In this document: one piece after another, positions 34,363 through 43,850 of the stretch | Position numbering within the stretch: the stretch's first letter is position 1 | Layout: every line of letters starts with the position of its first letter | Assembly: GCF_000374025.1 (NCBI RefSeq) | Contig: NZ_KB893197.1 | Coordinates: 37,667 to 82,498, forward strand | Reading direction: 5' to 3' | DNA: 44,832 bases | DNA from: Spirosoma panaciterrae DSM 21099 | Lineage (GTDB): Bacteria > Bacteroidota > Bacteroidia > Cytophagales > Spirosomataceae | Notes under the pieces: model-generated | Told to the model about the DNA's origin: nothing | Databases searched by the model: none | What the model saw: only the letters and a program-made list of their open reading frames with translations | Position numbers and translations under genes: made by a program

Positions 34363-35094
34363 TTAGTGTTGCTTGCCAAATCGCCTGGCAAAATCAGCTT
34401 CATAGCTGGCGCCTATCGGTACTTCACGACCGGCAATGAAGATCGTTTTATTGCGAACGGCTTCTACACGGTCTAAAGACACAATGTATGATCGATGCAC
34501 ACGCATGAAATTGACATTCGCCAGCCGTTCCTGCATGGCTTTCATCGTCATTCGGGCAACGATGGGATGGGGACCATTTGGACTGTTTGGGTCAAGATGG
34601 ATTTTCAGGTAATCGTCCAGACCCTCAATGAACAGAATGTCGGCCAGGGCCAGTTTGTGCAGCGTGTAATCGGCTCGAATGTACACATAAGCCTCTGAGG
34701 ATGAATCGTCCTTTCGCTGCCAGCGGTAAAAGTCTGCGGCTTTATTGGCCGCCTGCAGAAAGCGCTCGAACGTAAATGGTTTAAGCAGATAGTCTACAGC
34801 ATTTAAGCTAAACCCTTCAACGGCAAATTCGGCATAGGCCGTTGTGAAAATAACCATCGGTAGGGGAAACGAAGCCGATGAATGGTTGATTGCCTTGTAA
34901 AAATCAATGCCTGATATGGATGGCATGTTGATATCCAGAAAAAGAAGGTCGGTCTGAAACTGGTTCAGATGGCGTAGCGCTTCATCCGTCCGTGTACATG
35001 TTTTTGATAAATCAATGAAATCGACCTGCTGGCAAAAGTGGCTAAGGATCCGTAGTGCAGGGGGTTCATCGTCTAAAGCAATGGCGCGGATCAT
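34363..35094 (-). CDS. LytTR-family response regulator
   Basis: A 243-residue protein. Receiver domain at 1-120: acidic DDE, Asp54 in LFLDINMPSISG, and YLLKPF with the conserved Lys. The LytTR DNA-binding domain is at about 140-240: YVYIRADYTLHKLAL, ILFIEGLDDYLKIHL, MRVHRSYIVSL and NKTIFIAGREVPIGASY. The start overlaps the kinase stop by four bases (ATGA-type), so the two proteins are made together. It is likely to regulate envelope-related genes, possibly the dioxygenase beyond its 3' end. Confidence 0.94.
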   Translation of the reverse strand: MIRAIALDDEPPALRILSHFCQQVDFIDLSKTCTRTDEALRHLNQFQTDLLFLDINMPSISGIDFYKAINHSSASFPLPMVIFTTAYAEFAVEGFSLNAVDYLLKPFTFERFLQAANKAADFYRWQRKDDSSSEAYVYIRADYTLHKLALADILFIEGLDDYLKIHLDPNSPNGPHPIVARMTMKAMQERLANVNFMRVHRSYIVSLDRVEAVRNKTIFIAGREVPIGASYEADFARRFGKQH

Positions 35095-36212
35095 ACAAGA
35101 GTCAGAGATAAATCGACAGTAAAAGTAGTTGGCGTATCGTGGATAACCAGCCGATGGCGGTCGGGATAGAGTAACTGTAAACGCGCTTTTGTATTTGAGA
35201 GACCAATCCCGCTGGCTACAGCGGTAGGCTGATACACCCTGACCTTCCTGTTAGAAACATGACAGCTAAGTTCGAAGCCATGGAGGGATATCGTAATGCT
35301 GATGGTCGAGGGCTCTTCCGGGCTAACCCCATATTTAAAGGCATTTTCGATGAACGAGATCAGCAGAAGTGGGGCAATCTGTTGGCCATTCGCTTTCCCC
35401 TCAACCGTGTACTTGATAGGAACCGTATCGCCCAGCCGTAATTTTTGCAGGGCAATGTACTGGTCAATATAGGCCAGCTCATTTTGCAGCGAAACCTGAT
35501 CTTTCTGCGACTCCTGAATCACATAGCGTAGAAAAGACGAGAGGTTTACGATGGCATCGGCAGTTTGAGGAGATTCAATAATTGCCAGTGAATAGATACT
35601 GTTGAGCGTGTTGAACAGAAAATGTGGGTTGATCTGCGCTTTTAAGTAAGCGAGTTCCGACTGAATTTTCTCGCGTTCGGTTTGCTGCCAGCGCGTATTG
35701 ACCCGGATCACAACCGCCATAAGGAGTCCTGCCAGGGTGAGAAAAAAAGTTTGGGTCAATTCTGAAGTGCCAGGGCGTCGGGGCATTGGCCTGGGAAATG
35801 CATGACTGGGTGGTGGATAAGGACTATTCCTATCGGCTGAAGGGGGCTGGTTTCCCATCGGGTAGGAGGGCGGATGGTGGTTAAAGGAAGGAGGATGACC
35901 CGTTGGCCCTGAGTCGAAGCCCTGCCGATTTACGACAACTAGCGCACTGTTGATGAGTACGAAACAACCTAGTACGGTCAGACCAAATAGACCATACAGT
36001 TTACGAAAGAAAAACCGGGGGATCAGCAGATAATAATTCGTATAAAAGAAAACGATCGTAAGCAGATAGGAAAGCACGTTACGCCGTTCGTGCGCATCGT
36101 GGGGTAGATCGGCCAGCTTGGTAAAACCGTCTTCGGCAAATAGATACGGGAGAGCCAGAAAGATCAGGCAGCCAAGAGCATGCAGTACACTGGTCGAAAT
36201 CCGCTTATTCAT
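35091..36212 (-). CDS. LytS-like sensor histidine kinase
   Basis: A 373-residue membrane kinase of the HisKA_7TM/His_kinase (PF06580-like) class. Four membrane segments are visible (about 8-25, 45-64, 73-94 and 154-171). Between the third and fourth is a Pro/His-rich loop (about 103-148). The phospho-accepting His197 is in AQINPHFLFNTLNS; the N box is FIENAFKYGV and the G region GIGLSNTKARLQLLYP. If the N-terminus is inside, the Pro/His loop faces the periplasm. The signal is unknown. It is paired with the LytTR regulator by a four-base overlap. Confidence 0.94.
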   Translation of the reverse strand: MNKRISTSVLHALGCLIFLALPYLFAEDGFTKLADLPHDAHERRNVLSYLLTIVFFYTNYYLLIPRFFFRKLYGLFGLTVLGCFVLINSALVVVNRQGFDSGPTGHPPSFNHHPPSYPMGNQPPSADRNSPYPPPSHAFPRPMPRRPGTSELTQTFFLTLAGLLMAVVIRVNTRWQQTEREKIQSELAYLKAQINPHFLFNTLNSIYSLAIIESPQTADAIVNLSSFLRYVIQESQKDQVSLQNELAYIDQYIALQKLRLGDTVPIKYTVEGKANGQQIAPLLLISFIENAFKYGVSPEEPSTISITISLHGFELSCHVSNRKVRVYQPTAVASGIGLSNTKARLQLLYPDRHRLVIHDTPTTFTVDLSLTLV

Positions 36213-36305
36213 GCACGGAAATTACAACCCGATCAACAAACTGCGTGAGTCTATACCGAACTTTGGGACCAATGAGCAGAATGTGTAGGTAAACAGGCTA
36301 CTTTT

Positions 36306-36923
36306 TTACAGAATCCGATTCGAGTTTTCGCTCACAAATGCCCCCCAGGCTCCCTTCTTCGTTTTCTTGTTCGAGACAACGGGCAAAGCATTGGCATGGA
36401 AATGATGGCACACCGCGATGGCAAGCGCGTCGGTAGCATCAAAGAACTGTGGGTCCAGTTGCTGATTCAACAGATGCCCAACCATATGCGCCACCTGATC
36501 TTTTGTGGCATTACCATTGCCCGTCACTGACTGTTTGATCCGGCGGGGGGCGTATTCGACAATCGGAATGTTGCGGGAGAGAGCTGCGGCCATCACCACA
36601 CCCTGGGCCCGACCCAGTTTTAACATAGCCTGGACGTTCTTACCGAAAAAAGGATCTTCAATGGCCATCTCATCGGGATGATATTCGTCGATCAGTCGCA
36701 GAATGGTTTCGTAGAGTTTCTGGAGCTTCAGTTGGTAGGTCGTATATTTGCTGAGTTGAACCACACCATATTGAATCATGGTCATGTTCCCACCGGCTAC
36801 CGAAATGATGCCATATCCGGCTACCTGTGTGCCTGGATCTACCCCCAGAATTATTTTCTCAGGCGGAGATGATTCGGGAGTGGCTTGTTTCAATGGGCTA
36901 GCAGAATTGGCAGTTGACATCAT
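36306..36923 (-). CDS. ruvC: Holliday-junction resolvase RuvC
   Basis: A 205-residue protein that cuts four-way DNA junctions during recombination, together with RuvAB. Conserved acidic residues are visible: Asp29 in LGVDPGTQVAGYG, Glu in AIEDPFFGKN, and the terminal pair in FFDATDALAIAVCHHF. GRAQGVVMAAALSRNIP and YAPRRIKQSVTGNGNA are also typical. The N-terminal ~22 residues extend beyond the usual start, so a later start may be real, but no good internal ATG exists before the first strand. ruvA and ruvB are not nearby. The gene diverges from the membrane-protein gene with only 30 bases between. Confidence 0.95.
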   Translation of the reverse strand: MMSTANSASPLKQATPESSPPEKIILGVDPGTQVAGYGIISVAGGNMTMIQYGVVQLSKYTTYQLKLQKLYETILRLIDEYHPDEMAIEDPFFGKNVQAMLKLGRAQGVVMAAALSRNIPIVEYAPRRIKQSVTGNGNATKDQVAHMVGHLLNQQLDPQFFDATDALAIAVCHHFHANALPVVSNKKTKKGAWGAFVSENSNRIL

Positions 36924-36953
36924 GATTGGGCGTAGGCTCTCTTACAAAGTAAC

Positions 36954-37931
36954 GTGTTCTCCTCTGTTTTGTCGCTGAAACCCGATAAAAAAATCACCTT
37001 TTTCGCTAAACTCTTCGTCTTCGTGGGGCTTGTCGCTTACATCGGCTACGTATTGAGGCAACAACCCTTTGATTGGAAAACCGTCCAGGCACAGTTCAAA
37101 ACGGTTCGGTACCCTGCCTGGTGGCTTGCAGGGCTTGTTGGGCTGATGCCTGTAAACTGGGGACTTGAAGCGTTAAAATGGTATATTCTGCTCCAACGGG
37201 TCGAGCGCACATCCTATTGGTCGGCTTTTCAGGGCGTGTTGGCGGGGGTAGCGCTGGGCTTTGCGTTACCTGCCCAGTTAGGTGATACCGCCGGTCGGGT
37301 ATTGTCGTTGCGTTCTGGCCAGCGAGGGGCTGCCATTGGGGCTTCGCTGGTATCGGGCGGTATGCAATTTTACGTGGCGTTGGTAGCCGGAGCCATTGCC
37401 TGGGCCTATCATCTGAGCACTGTGGCCAATCGAAATACAACGGCCGGACGTTGGCTTTTCATCCTGCTCATTAGTTTATCAGCAGGAGGGATTCTGCTGG
37501 GTTTGGTCCGGCAGAAGTTGGTTCGATGGCTGTCGAGTCGGCAGGGTATAGACCGTTGGGCGATCTACTGGCGGGTGGCTGGCTACTACTCTGACCGGGA
37601 AATTGGTTTGGCACTGATCGTTGCTCTCTTGCGATACTGTCTGTTTTCGGTCCAGTTTTACCTGGCTATGCAGGCCGTTGGCATACGCTTACAGCCTGCT
37701 ACCTCGGCATCGGGCATCGGCCTCGTCTTTTTAGTGAAAACCCTAACCCCGGCATTTAACCTGTTGAGCGACCTGGGTGTTCGGGAAGCGGCTTCCCTGT
37801 GGGTATTTGCTCCTTATGGGGTTCAAGTGCCTGTAATGCTCACCGCAACGTTGTTGCTATGGCTGGCCAATATACTGATTCCTGTTCTCGTTGGTTTAAT
37901 TTGGGTCTGGAAACTGAGAATACGCCGATAA
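36954..37931 (+). CDS. Lysylphosphatidylglycerol-synthase-like membrane protein
   Basis: A 325-residue protein with about 7-8 hydrophobic segments of the LPG_synthase_TM/UPF0104 family. Typical motifs are WGLEALKWYILLQ, GVALGFALPAQLGDTAGR and TPAFNLLSDLGVREAA. These proteins often accompany glycosyltransferases and may flip lipid-linked molecules. The gene starts at a GTG (36954): an in-frame stop lies just upstream and no ATG is available. It heads a plus-strand cluster with the GT2 gene 44 bases on. Confidence 0.88.
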   Translation: MFSSVLSLKPDKKITFFAKLFVFVGLVAYIGYVLRQQPFDWKTVQAQFKTVRYPAWWLAGLVGLMPVNWGLEALKWYILLQRVERTSYWSAFQGVLAGVALGFALPAQLGDTAGRVLSLRSGQRGAAIGASLVSGGMQFYVALVAGAIAWAYHLSTVANRNTTAGRWLFILLISLSAGGILLGLVRQKLVRWLSSRQGIDRWAIYWRVAGYYSDREIGLALIVALLRYCLFSVQFYLAMQAVGIRLQPATSASGIGLVFLVKTLTPAFNLLSDLGVREAASLWVFAPYGVQVPVMLTATLLLWLANILIPVLVGLIWVWKLRIRR

Positions 37932-37975
37932 CGAATGAGTAGAGGAACGGTTACGTACTGACTATCTATTTTTGA

Positions 37976-39097
37976 ATGACTGCCTTTTTGTTGATATGTA
38001 GTGCTTTGTATGCCCTTTTTACGGTAACGCTCTGGATAATCTGGCTGCGTATGCCTGTTGGAGACGGAACAGCCTATTTGAGTAATGGTCCACTGATTTC
38101 GGTGATTGTTCCGGTACGTAACGAAGCCGAAACGATTCTTCAGTTGCTAACCGATCTGGAGCAGCAATCGTACAGGGCATTTGAGGTAATTATTGCTGAT
38201 GACGCATCGACAGATCATACTTCAGCCCTCGTTCAGACGTTTATACCAACCGCTTCTTACCCGTTGCAACTGTTGACGCTGACAAACGACTTTACCACTT
38301 CGCCCAAAAAGCGGGCTATTGCACAAAGTATTGCCATTGCCAAAGGTCGATTAATCGTAACAACGGATGGCGATTGCCGGGTTGGCAGAAACTGGCTAGC
38401 TGCACTGGCTGATTGCTATGCTAAGACTGGAGCCCGGCTCATTTCTGGTCCTGTTACGTTTACCGCTGAGCGTTCAGTATTTGATGCCGTGCAAACCGTT
38501 GAGTTTGCCAGTCTGATTGGATCAGGAGCCTGCACAATGTCGCTTAAACTTCCGACAATGTGCAATGGGGCCAATTTATGTTACGAAAAAGAAGCATTTA
38601 TAGAAGTAGGCGGGTTTTCGGGCGTCGATCATTTGGCATCGGGCGATGACGAATTTCTGATGCAAAAAATAGCCGCCCATTACCCCGATGGTATCCGATT
38701 TCTGAAAAGCTCCGAAGCGATTGTATGGACGAAGCCGCATCTAACCATCCGGGGATTTTATAACCAGCGCAGACGATGGGCGAGCAAATGGCGGGCTTAC
38801 CAAACCTACGGGCCTTCGCTGCTGGCCGTGTTTGTTTTTCTGAGTAATGCAGCCCCGGTTATCGTTTTGCTAGGCTGGTTAGGTAATTATTGGAGTGCTG
38901 GTTTTACACTGCTTACAATTGGCTTAAAAATTCTGCCAGAGTTCGTGTATTTACGGCAGGTTCTCCTTTTTCTGCAAAAGCGAAAAGCAGTGGTGGCTAT
39001 CCCACTCACACAATTGATTTACCCGTTCTATGTCTTGTTTTTCGGGCTGGCGGCTCAATCAAAAGGCTATACCTGGAAGGGGCGTAAACTTAAATGA
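37976..39097 (+). CDS. Family 2 glycosyltransferase (membrane)
   Basis: A 373-residue enzyme. An N-terminal membrane segment precedes the GT-A fold: ISVIVPVRNEAETI, VIIADDASTDHT, the DxD-like TTDGDCRVG, and the QRRRWASKW motif (QxxRW) of processive-type GT2. Two or three further membrane segments (about 275-365) anchor the C-terminus. It probably transfers a sugar to a lipid carrier or polysaccharide in the inner membrane. The donor is unknown. It follows the flippase-like gene in one run. Confidence 0.92.
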   Translation: MTAFLLICSALYALFTVTLWIIWLRMPVGDGTAYLSNGPLISVIVPVRNEAETILQLLTDLEQQSYRAFEVIIADDASTDHTSALVQTFIPTASYPLQLLTLTNDFTTSPKKRAIAQSIAIAKGRLIVTTDGDCRVGRNWLAALADCYAKTGARLISGPVTFTAERSVFDAVQTVEFASLIGSGACTMSLKLPTMCNGANLCYEKEAFIEVGGFSGVDHLASGDDEFLMQKIAAHYPDGIRFLKSSEAIVWTKPHLTIRGFYNQRRRWASKWRAYQTYGPSLLAVFVFLSNAAPVIVLLGWLGNYWSAGFTLLTIGLKILPEFVYLRQVLLFLQKRKAVVAIPLTQLIYPFYVLFFGLAAQSKGYTWKGRKLK

Positions 39098-39194
39098 TAG
39101 AAGATCAGGTTGTTTGTTAACAAATGTTTGGATGCCTGTTAATTTTAGGCAACTTTACATCAGGTAGAATCAGTAAAGTTGGCCATCATTTCGT

Positions 39195-39869
39195 ATGCAT
39201 CGTACACTTGTAAACTGCCTTAATCGAGTCAACAGGGCTAGCGCTTTAACCCTTTCGTACTTACGGGCTATGCGGGAGAAACAATTCGAACGACAGCTCC
39301 GGCATGTGCGTGATTTCAGCTATACATCCGACTGGACCAGTTATAACTATAGCAATTGGGAAACCTGGTTTGCTCCGTATCGCAGTCAGCCCAATCTACG
39401 CATTCTTGAAATAGGTAGCTTTGAAGGGCGTTCTGCGGTGTGGTTCCTGCAACATATACTAACCCATCCCAGTGCTCAACTGGTATGTGTCGACCCAATG
39501 CCGTGGCCCGTCAATCCACCCCGGCCACGGTTCATGCATAACATACAATTGACCGGCCAGGCATCGCAGGTGACCCTGGTGCAGGAGCGTTCGGAAATTG
39601 CACTAACGCAACTGCCACCGGCCAGTTTCGATATTATTTATATCGACGGAGCTCATGATGCGATCAACGTGCTTGCCGATGGCATATACAGTTGGGAGTT
39701 ACTTAAGGTAGGAGGACTGATGTTGTTTGACGATTATCTGTGGGAGCCTGATCAACCTGAGCACAGCCGTTGTCAGCGGGCCATCGACTTATTGCTGAAG
39801 CAATTCGGAGCCCGAAAAACCCTGATCCATCAGGGCTATCAGGCATTGATCCGAAAAGATGCGGATTAA
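39195..39869 (+). CDS. Class I SAM-dependent methyltransferase
   Basis: A 224-residue protein of the Methyltransf_24 type: LRILEIGSFEGRSAVWFLQ (SAM-binding loop), LVCVDPMPWPV, and FDIIYIDGAHDAINVLAD, with GGLMLFDDYLWEP. Such enzymes modify small molecules or sugars. Its position between a glycosyltransferase and a polysaccharide deacetylase suggests that it decorates the same glycan (inference). Confidence 0.85.
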   Translation: MHRTLVNCLNRVNRASALTLSYLRAMREKQFERQLRHVRDFSYTSDWTSYNYSNWETWFAPYRSQPNLRILEIGSFEGRSAVWFLQHILTHPSAQLVCVDPMPWPVNPPRPRFMHNIQLTGQASQVTLVQERSEIALTQLPPASFDIIYIDGAHDAINVLADGIYSWELLKVGGLMLFDDYLWEPDQPEHSRCQRAIDLLLKQFGARKTLIHQGYQALIRKDAD

Positions 39870-40090
39870 CCAGGCATTCGCAAGTAATGACGGATCTGTG
39901 GCCAGTCCAGGCAATCAGTTGCGGAATAAGAATTCGAATGACAGGAGCAACAAAACAAAAATCTTAACGTAATGGTATATACTTGCAATGTATTTCAGTA
40001 CACAGGGGGTATATCTTCATGAAATCGTTTAGTCAGGTGGTTGTTTAATGTTTTAATTGCCTTATAACCAATTTTTTACAGCTATATTTT

Positions 40091-40735
40091 ATGCTTTTTC
40101 TGCATAAATCAAATTTCCTGCTCCGTACAGTCTACCCTGAGTGCTGGTGGCGAATTGGTGATGAATCTGACCCGACCATTTACCTGACCTTCGACGATGG
40201 TCCTATCCCTGATGTGACCGAATTTGTGCTTGAACAACTGGATAAGTTTTCGGCACAGGCTACATTCTTTTGCATTGGCGACAATGTTCGTAAGCATCGC
40301 GATATGCTTTATAAAGTGCTGGAAGCGGGCCATATGGTTGGCAATCATACATTTAATCACCTCAATGGCTGGCAAACAGAAGATGCGGTCTATCTGGAAA
40401 ATATAAGGAGATGTCAGGCGGAATTGGGGGTTGAAACGTCATTATTTCGTCCGCCATATGGCCGGATAAAAAAAACGCAGGCCGCCGAAGTGATGGAGCA
40501 TTATTCGATTGTGATGTGGGACGTACTGACGGGGGATTTTGACCGAAAACTCCCGGCAGATATATGTCTTCGTAAAACGATTCAGTATACAAAACCTGGC
40601 TCCATTGTTGTCTTTCACGATAGCCTGAAAGCCTGGCCGACCATGCGCCAGGTACTGCCTCAGGTGCTGGCGCATTTTACCGAGCGAGGCTATTCATTCC
40701 GGGCTGTTCCCCAACCTGTTTATGCTGGATATTGA
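40091..40735 (+). CDS. NodB-type polysaccharide deacetylase
   Basis: A 214-residue carbohydrate esterase 4 domain. Motif 1 is LTFDDGPIPDVT (catalytic and metal Asp), motif 2 GNHTFNHLN (metal His pair), motif 3 LFRPPYGR, and later motifs WDVLTGDFD and SIVVFHDSLKA. It removes acetyl groups from N-acetylated glycans. No signal peptide is clear, though the N-terminus is hydrophobic (LFLHKSNFLL). Its end overlaps the next glycosyltransferase gene by 14 bases, indicating joint translation and a common pathway. Confidence 0.93.
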   Translation: MLFLHKSNFLLRTVYPECWWRIGDESDPTIYLTFDDGPIPDVTEFVLEQLDKFSAQATFFCIGDNVRKHRDMLYKVLEAGHMVGNHTFNHLNGWQTEDAVYLENIRRCQAELGVETSLFRPPYGRIKKTQAAEVMEHYSIVMWDVLTGDFDRKLPADICLRKTIQYTKPGSIVVFHDSLKAWPTMRQVLPQVLAHFTERGYSFRAVPQPVYAGY

Positions 40736-41735
40736 CCAGCCAGATGTAGAGGTCCCATTGGTAAGTATTCTGGTTGCTGCACGCAATGAAGAGTCAACGA
40801 TCCTAACCTGTTTAAACGCAATTGAGGGACTGGACTGGCCAGTAGATAAGGTCGAAGTCCTGATCGGGAACGATCAATCGACTGACCGTACTGGCGAGCT
40901 GGTGGCCGAATTTATTCGGGAACGCCCATCGTATCAACTTCTAACGATTGCTGAATCGGATTCGGGTTTACGAGGGAAGGTAAATGTACTGGTGCAGTTA
41001 GCGCAACGTGCCCGAGGGCGCTTTCTTTTTTTTACGGACGCCGATACCCAGGTTCCGGCAGGCTGGTTGACCGCAATGACCCAGCATATGGCCGATCAAA
41101 CAGGGGTTGTCACAGGGGTTACCCTGCCCGATGGACCAGCTATCTTTCATAAAGTACAGGGCATCGACTGGTTGTATAATCTGACCCTGACGCACCTGAT
41201 GAGCGGTCTGAAAATTCCGGTCACCGCTATGGGAAATAATATGGTGGTGAGTCGACAGGCGTATGATGCCGTTGGCGGTTATGAATCCCTGCCTTTTTCG
41301 GTAACCGAAGATTATACCTTATTCCGAGCTATTATTGAGCGTGGATACGGGTTTCAAAATGTATTGAGCGAACAGGTACTGGCTCGTACAAAGCCCGTCG
41401 AATCATGGGCTGCCTGGCTACAACAGCGGAAACGATGGATGCGCGGAGCCATGAATTTGCCGGGCTGGATTGTCTTCGCTCTCTATTGTCAATATCTTTT
41501 AGTGCCACTTCTACTGTTAGTCGGAAATGGATCTGCCCTGCTGGCTATGGGCCTGTATGGAGGTCATTTTTTGATTCAGTCGATCGTATTGTCTATTGGA
41601 TTTAGGCGACTTCGGCAAACCAAGTTGTGGCGGTATGCGTTGCTTTTTGAAATTTACCAACTCATAATGGGTCCATTAGCCATTATCTATTACTGGCTTC
41701 CAACAAAAATTAACTGGAAAGGAAGAAACTATTAA
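40722..41735 (+). CDS. Family 2 glycosyltransferase (membrane)
   Basis: A 337-residue enzyme: VSILVAARNEESTI, LIGNDQSTDRT, the DxD motif FFTDADTQVP, and QQRKRWMRGAMN (QxxRW). Two or three C-terminal hydrophobic segments (about 240-330) hold it in the membrane. The start lies inside the deacetylase gene. With the deacetylase it resembles a compact polysaccharide-synthesis pair of the icaA/icaB kind in logic, though not necessarily in product. Confidence 0.93.
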   Translation: MLDIDQPDVEVPLVSILVAARNEESTILTCLNAIEGLDWPVDKVEVLIGNDQSTDRTGELVAEFIRERPSYQLLTIAESDSGLRGKVNVLVQLAQRARGRFLFFTDADTQVPAGWLTAMTQHMADQTGVVTGVTLPDGPAIFHKVQGIDWLYNLTLTHLMSGLKIPVTAMGNNMVVSRQAYDAVGGYESLPFSVTEDYTLFRAIIERGYGFQNVLSEQVLARTKPVESWAAWLQQRKRWMRGAMNLPGWIVFALYCQYLLVPLLLLVGNGSALLAMGLYGGHFLIQSIVLSIGFRRLRQTKLWRYALLFEIYQLIMGPLAIIYYWLPTKINWKGRNY

Positions 41736-41806
41736 GCGAATCGTGAAGGTCGAAATCGGTTGGATAAACCACAAGTTATGATCTACACCCGTCGCGCAAT
41801 CAGACT

Positions 41807-42613
41807 ATGATGCTTATTGATACACACGCCCATATATACGATTCACAATTCGCCAACGACCAGGAATCTATGCTCCGTCATGCTGATTCACAACAGATTA
41901 GCCAGATATGGATGCCGAATTGCGCCCGCGAAACAATTGCGGGGATGATGGACCTGGCCGATCGATACCCCGAGCGTTGTCTGCCTATGATGGGCTTACA
42001 TCCGGCTTATGTCAACGAAACAGTAGAGGCCGAACTGGCGACTGTAGAGGATCAGCTCAATCGCCATGCGTTTATGGCTGTGGGAGAAATCGGACTTGAC
42101 TTTTATTGGGATATGTCGTTTGTCGATCGGCAGTTTATGGCCTTTGAAACGCAATTGCGATGGGCCGCTATTCATAAGTTGCCTGTTTCGATGCATACTC
42201 GCTCAGGCCATGATCGGAATGCATTTGCCGAAGCGGCTGATCTGATCGAAAAACTGGCCTTACCCGGCCTGACAGGTATTTTCCATTGTTTCGTTGGAAC
42301 ACTTGACGAGGCCAAACGCGCCATTCAACTGGGGTTTAAGCTTGGCATTGGGGGTGTGGCAACCTTCAAAAACGGAGGGCTCGACAAGGTGCTGCCGCAT
42401 GTAGGTCTAGAACATCTTGTTCTGGAGACCGATGCGCCTTATTTAGCACCTGTTCCATACCGGGGGAAACGAAATGAACCAGCCTACATCCGGCTAATTG
42501 CCCAGCGTGTCGCCGATCTTAAGCAGATTAATTTGGATGATGTAGCACGACATACTACTGCAAATGCCCGTGCATTGCTCCCCACACTTTATGCGAATTT
42601 GCTGCCCAGCTAA
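41807..42613 (+). CDS. TatD-family metal-dependent hydrolase
   Basis: A 268-residue protein. Metal ligands are visible: His7 and His9 in LIDTHAHIYD, Glu in VGEIGLDFYWD, His in SMHTRSGHD, His in GIFHCFVG, and Asp in LETDAPYLAP. TatD enzymes have 3'-5' exonuclease or related DNase activity. The spacing and motifs are standard. The ATG at 41807 or the next ATG (41810) can serve as start. The asparaginase gene follows after 46 bases. Confidence 0.94.
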   Translation: MMLIDTHAHIYDSQFANDQESMLRHADSQQISQIWMPNCARETIAGMMDLADRYPERCLPMMGLHPAYVNETVEAELATVEDQLNRHAFMAVGEIGLDFYWDMSFVDRQFMAFETQLRWAAIHKLPVSMHTRSGHDRNAFAEAADLIEKLALPGLTGIFHCFVGTLDEAKRAIQLGFKLGIGGVATFKNGGLDKVLPHVGLEHLVLETDAPYLAPVPYRGKRNEPAYIRLIAQRVADLKQINLDDVARHTTANARALLPTLYANLLPS

Positions 42614-42659
42614 ACGGAGCTACCAAACCATCACAGAATTTATTGCATGATTTACGTTT

Positions 42660-43751
42660 ATGGCAATGCCCTATCGAATTATTCAGATTAATCCTTCAGC
42701 TACATCGAATTCGCGAGCATCGGTATTGGTAATATACACAGGCGGTACGTTTGGGATGGTCTATGAGCCACAGGCCGGGCAGCTTGTCCCTTTCGATTTT
42801 GAGCGGGTAGTGGATCGACTCCCTGAGCTTAACCGACTCGACTTTGCCATCAGTCTGCTCACATTGAATGAAATTATCGACTCATCAAATATGAAGCCCG
42901 CCGTTTGGGTCGAACTGGCACAAATCATTCAGGATCACTATTCATCATACGACAGCTTCGTCATTTTGCATGGTACCGATACCATGTCGTTTACGGCATC
43001 TGCGTTGAGTTTTATGCTTGAGGGCTTATCTAAGCCGGTAATCCTGACGGGAGCGCAGTTGCCAATAGGCGTGGCCCGAAGCGACGCCCGTGAGAATTTT
43101 ATTACGGCACTTGAAATTGCTGCGGCTACGGAAGCCGATCGACCCCTTGTGCCCGAAGTGTGTGTGTATTTCAATTCGCTCCTGTTGCGTGGGAATCGAT
43201 CTACGAAACGGGAGAGTGTTCAGTTCAACGCATTTACATCAGAGAATTACCCACATCTGGCCAATGCGGGTGTGAGTATTGACTACAACCGACCCTTTAT
43301 TCGTCCGTACCAACCTAATCAGTCGTTAAAGATTCATAAAACACTTGACCCCAATGTAACCATCCTGAAACTCTTTCCAGGTATTACGCAGGCCGTGGTG
43401 GAGTCGATCGTAAACATTCCCAGCCTTCGGGGCATTGTTTTGGAAACCTTTGGCGCGGGCAATGCACCTACCGATGCCTGGTTTCTGGATGTACTTAAGG
43501 GGACCGTTGATCGTGGAGTGCTGATATTCAATGTGTCGCAATGTGAAGGAGGGCGAGTTACCCAGGGACAATACCAAACCAGTAAGCATTTATTACAGAT
43601 TGGGGTAGTGAGTGGGGCCGACATTACAACCGAAGCAGCGATCACCAAATTGATGGTTTTGTTAGGCCGTGAACCTGGTTACGGACCGGAAGCCGTTCTT
43701 CGACTACGAACGTTACTGGCCCAGCCAATTAGTGGTGAAATGAGCGAATAG
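42660..43751 (+). CDS. ansA: Type I (cytoplasmic) L-asparaginase
   Basis: A 363-residue enzyme that hydrolyses asparagine to aspartate and ammonia. The first catalytic Thr27 is in IYTGGTFGM and the second in LHGTDTMSFTA, with TGAQLPIGVARSDARENF and a C-terminal GAGNAPTD and VSQCEGGRV region. No signal peptide is present, consistent with the type I enzyme. The start at 42660 leaves about 20 residues before the first strand; an internal ATG two codons on is equally possible. Confidence 0.94.
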   Translation: MAMPYRIIQINPSATSNSRASVLVIYTGGTFGMVYEPQAGQLVPFDFERVVDRLPELNRLDFAISLLTLNEIIDSSNMKPAVWVELAQIIQDHYSSYDSFVILHGTDTMSFTASALSFMLEGLSKPVILTGAQLPIGVARSDARENFITALEIAAATEADRPLVPEVCVYFNSLLLRGNRSTKRESVQFNAFTSENYPHLANAGVSIDYNRPFIRPYQPNQSLKIHKTLDPNVTILKLFPGITQAVVESIVNIPSLRGIVLETFGAGNAPTDAWFLDVLKGTVDRGVLIFNVSQCEGGRVTQGQYQTSKHLLQIGVVSGADITTEAAITKLMVLLGREPGYGPEAVLRLRTLLAQPISGEMSE

Positions 43752-43784
43752 GAGACAAAAAGCAAGGTTTTTTATAACAACATC

Positions 43785-43815
43785 TTGCGTGATTAATGAA
43801 AAACATGCATCTTTG
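43785..43815 (+). promoter_or_regulatory. Bacteroidota-type promoter for tRNA-Ser
   Basis: TTG (43785-43787), a 20-base spacer, then CATCTTTG (43808-43815). This is one mismatch from the TTG / TAnnTTTG consensus of Bacteroidota sigma-A promoters. Transcription would begin about 30 bases before the tRNA. Confidence 0.6.
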
Positions 43816-43850
43816 CACTCCGAAATATCGGGCCACCCAAATACCATAAT

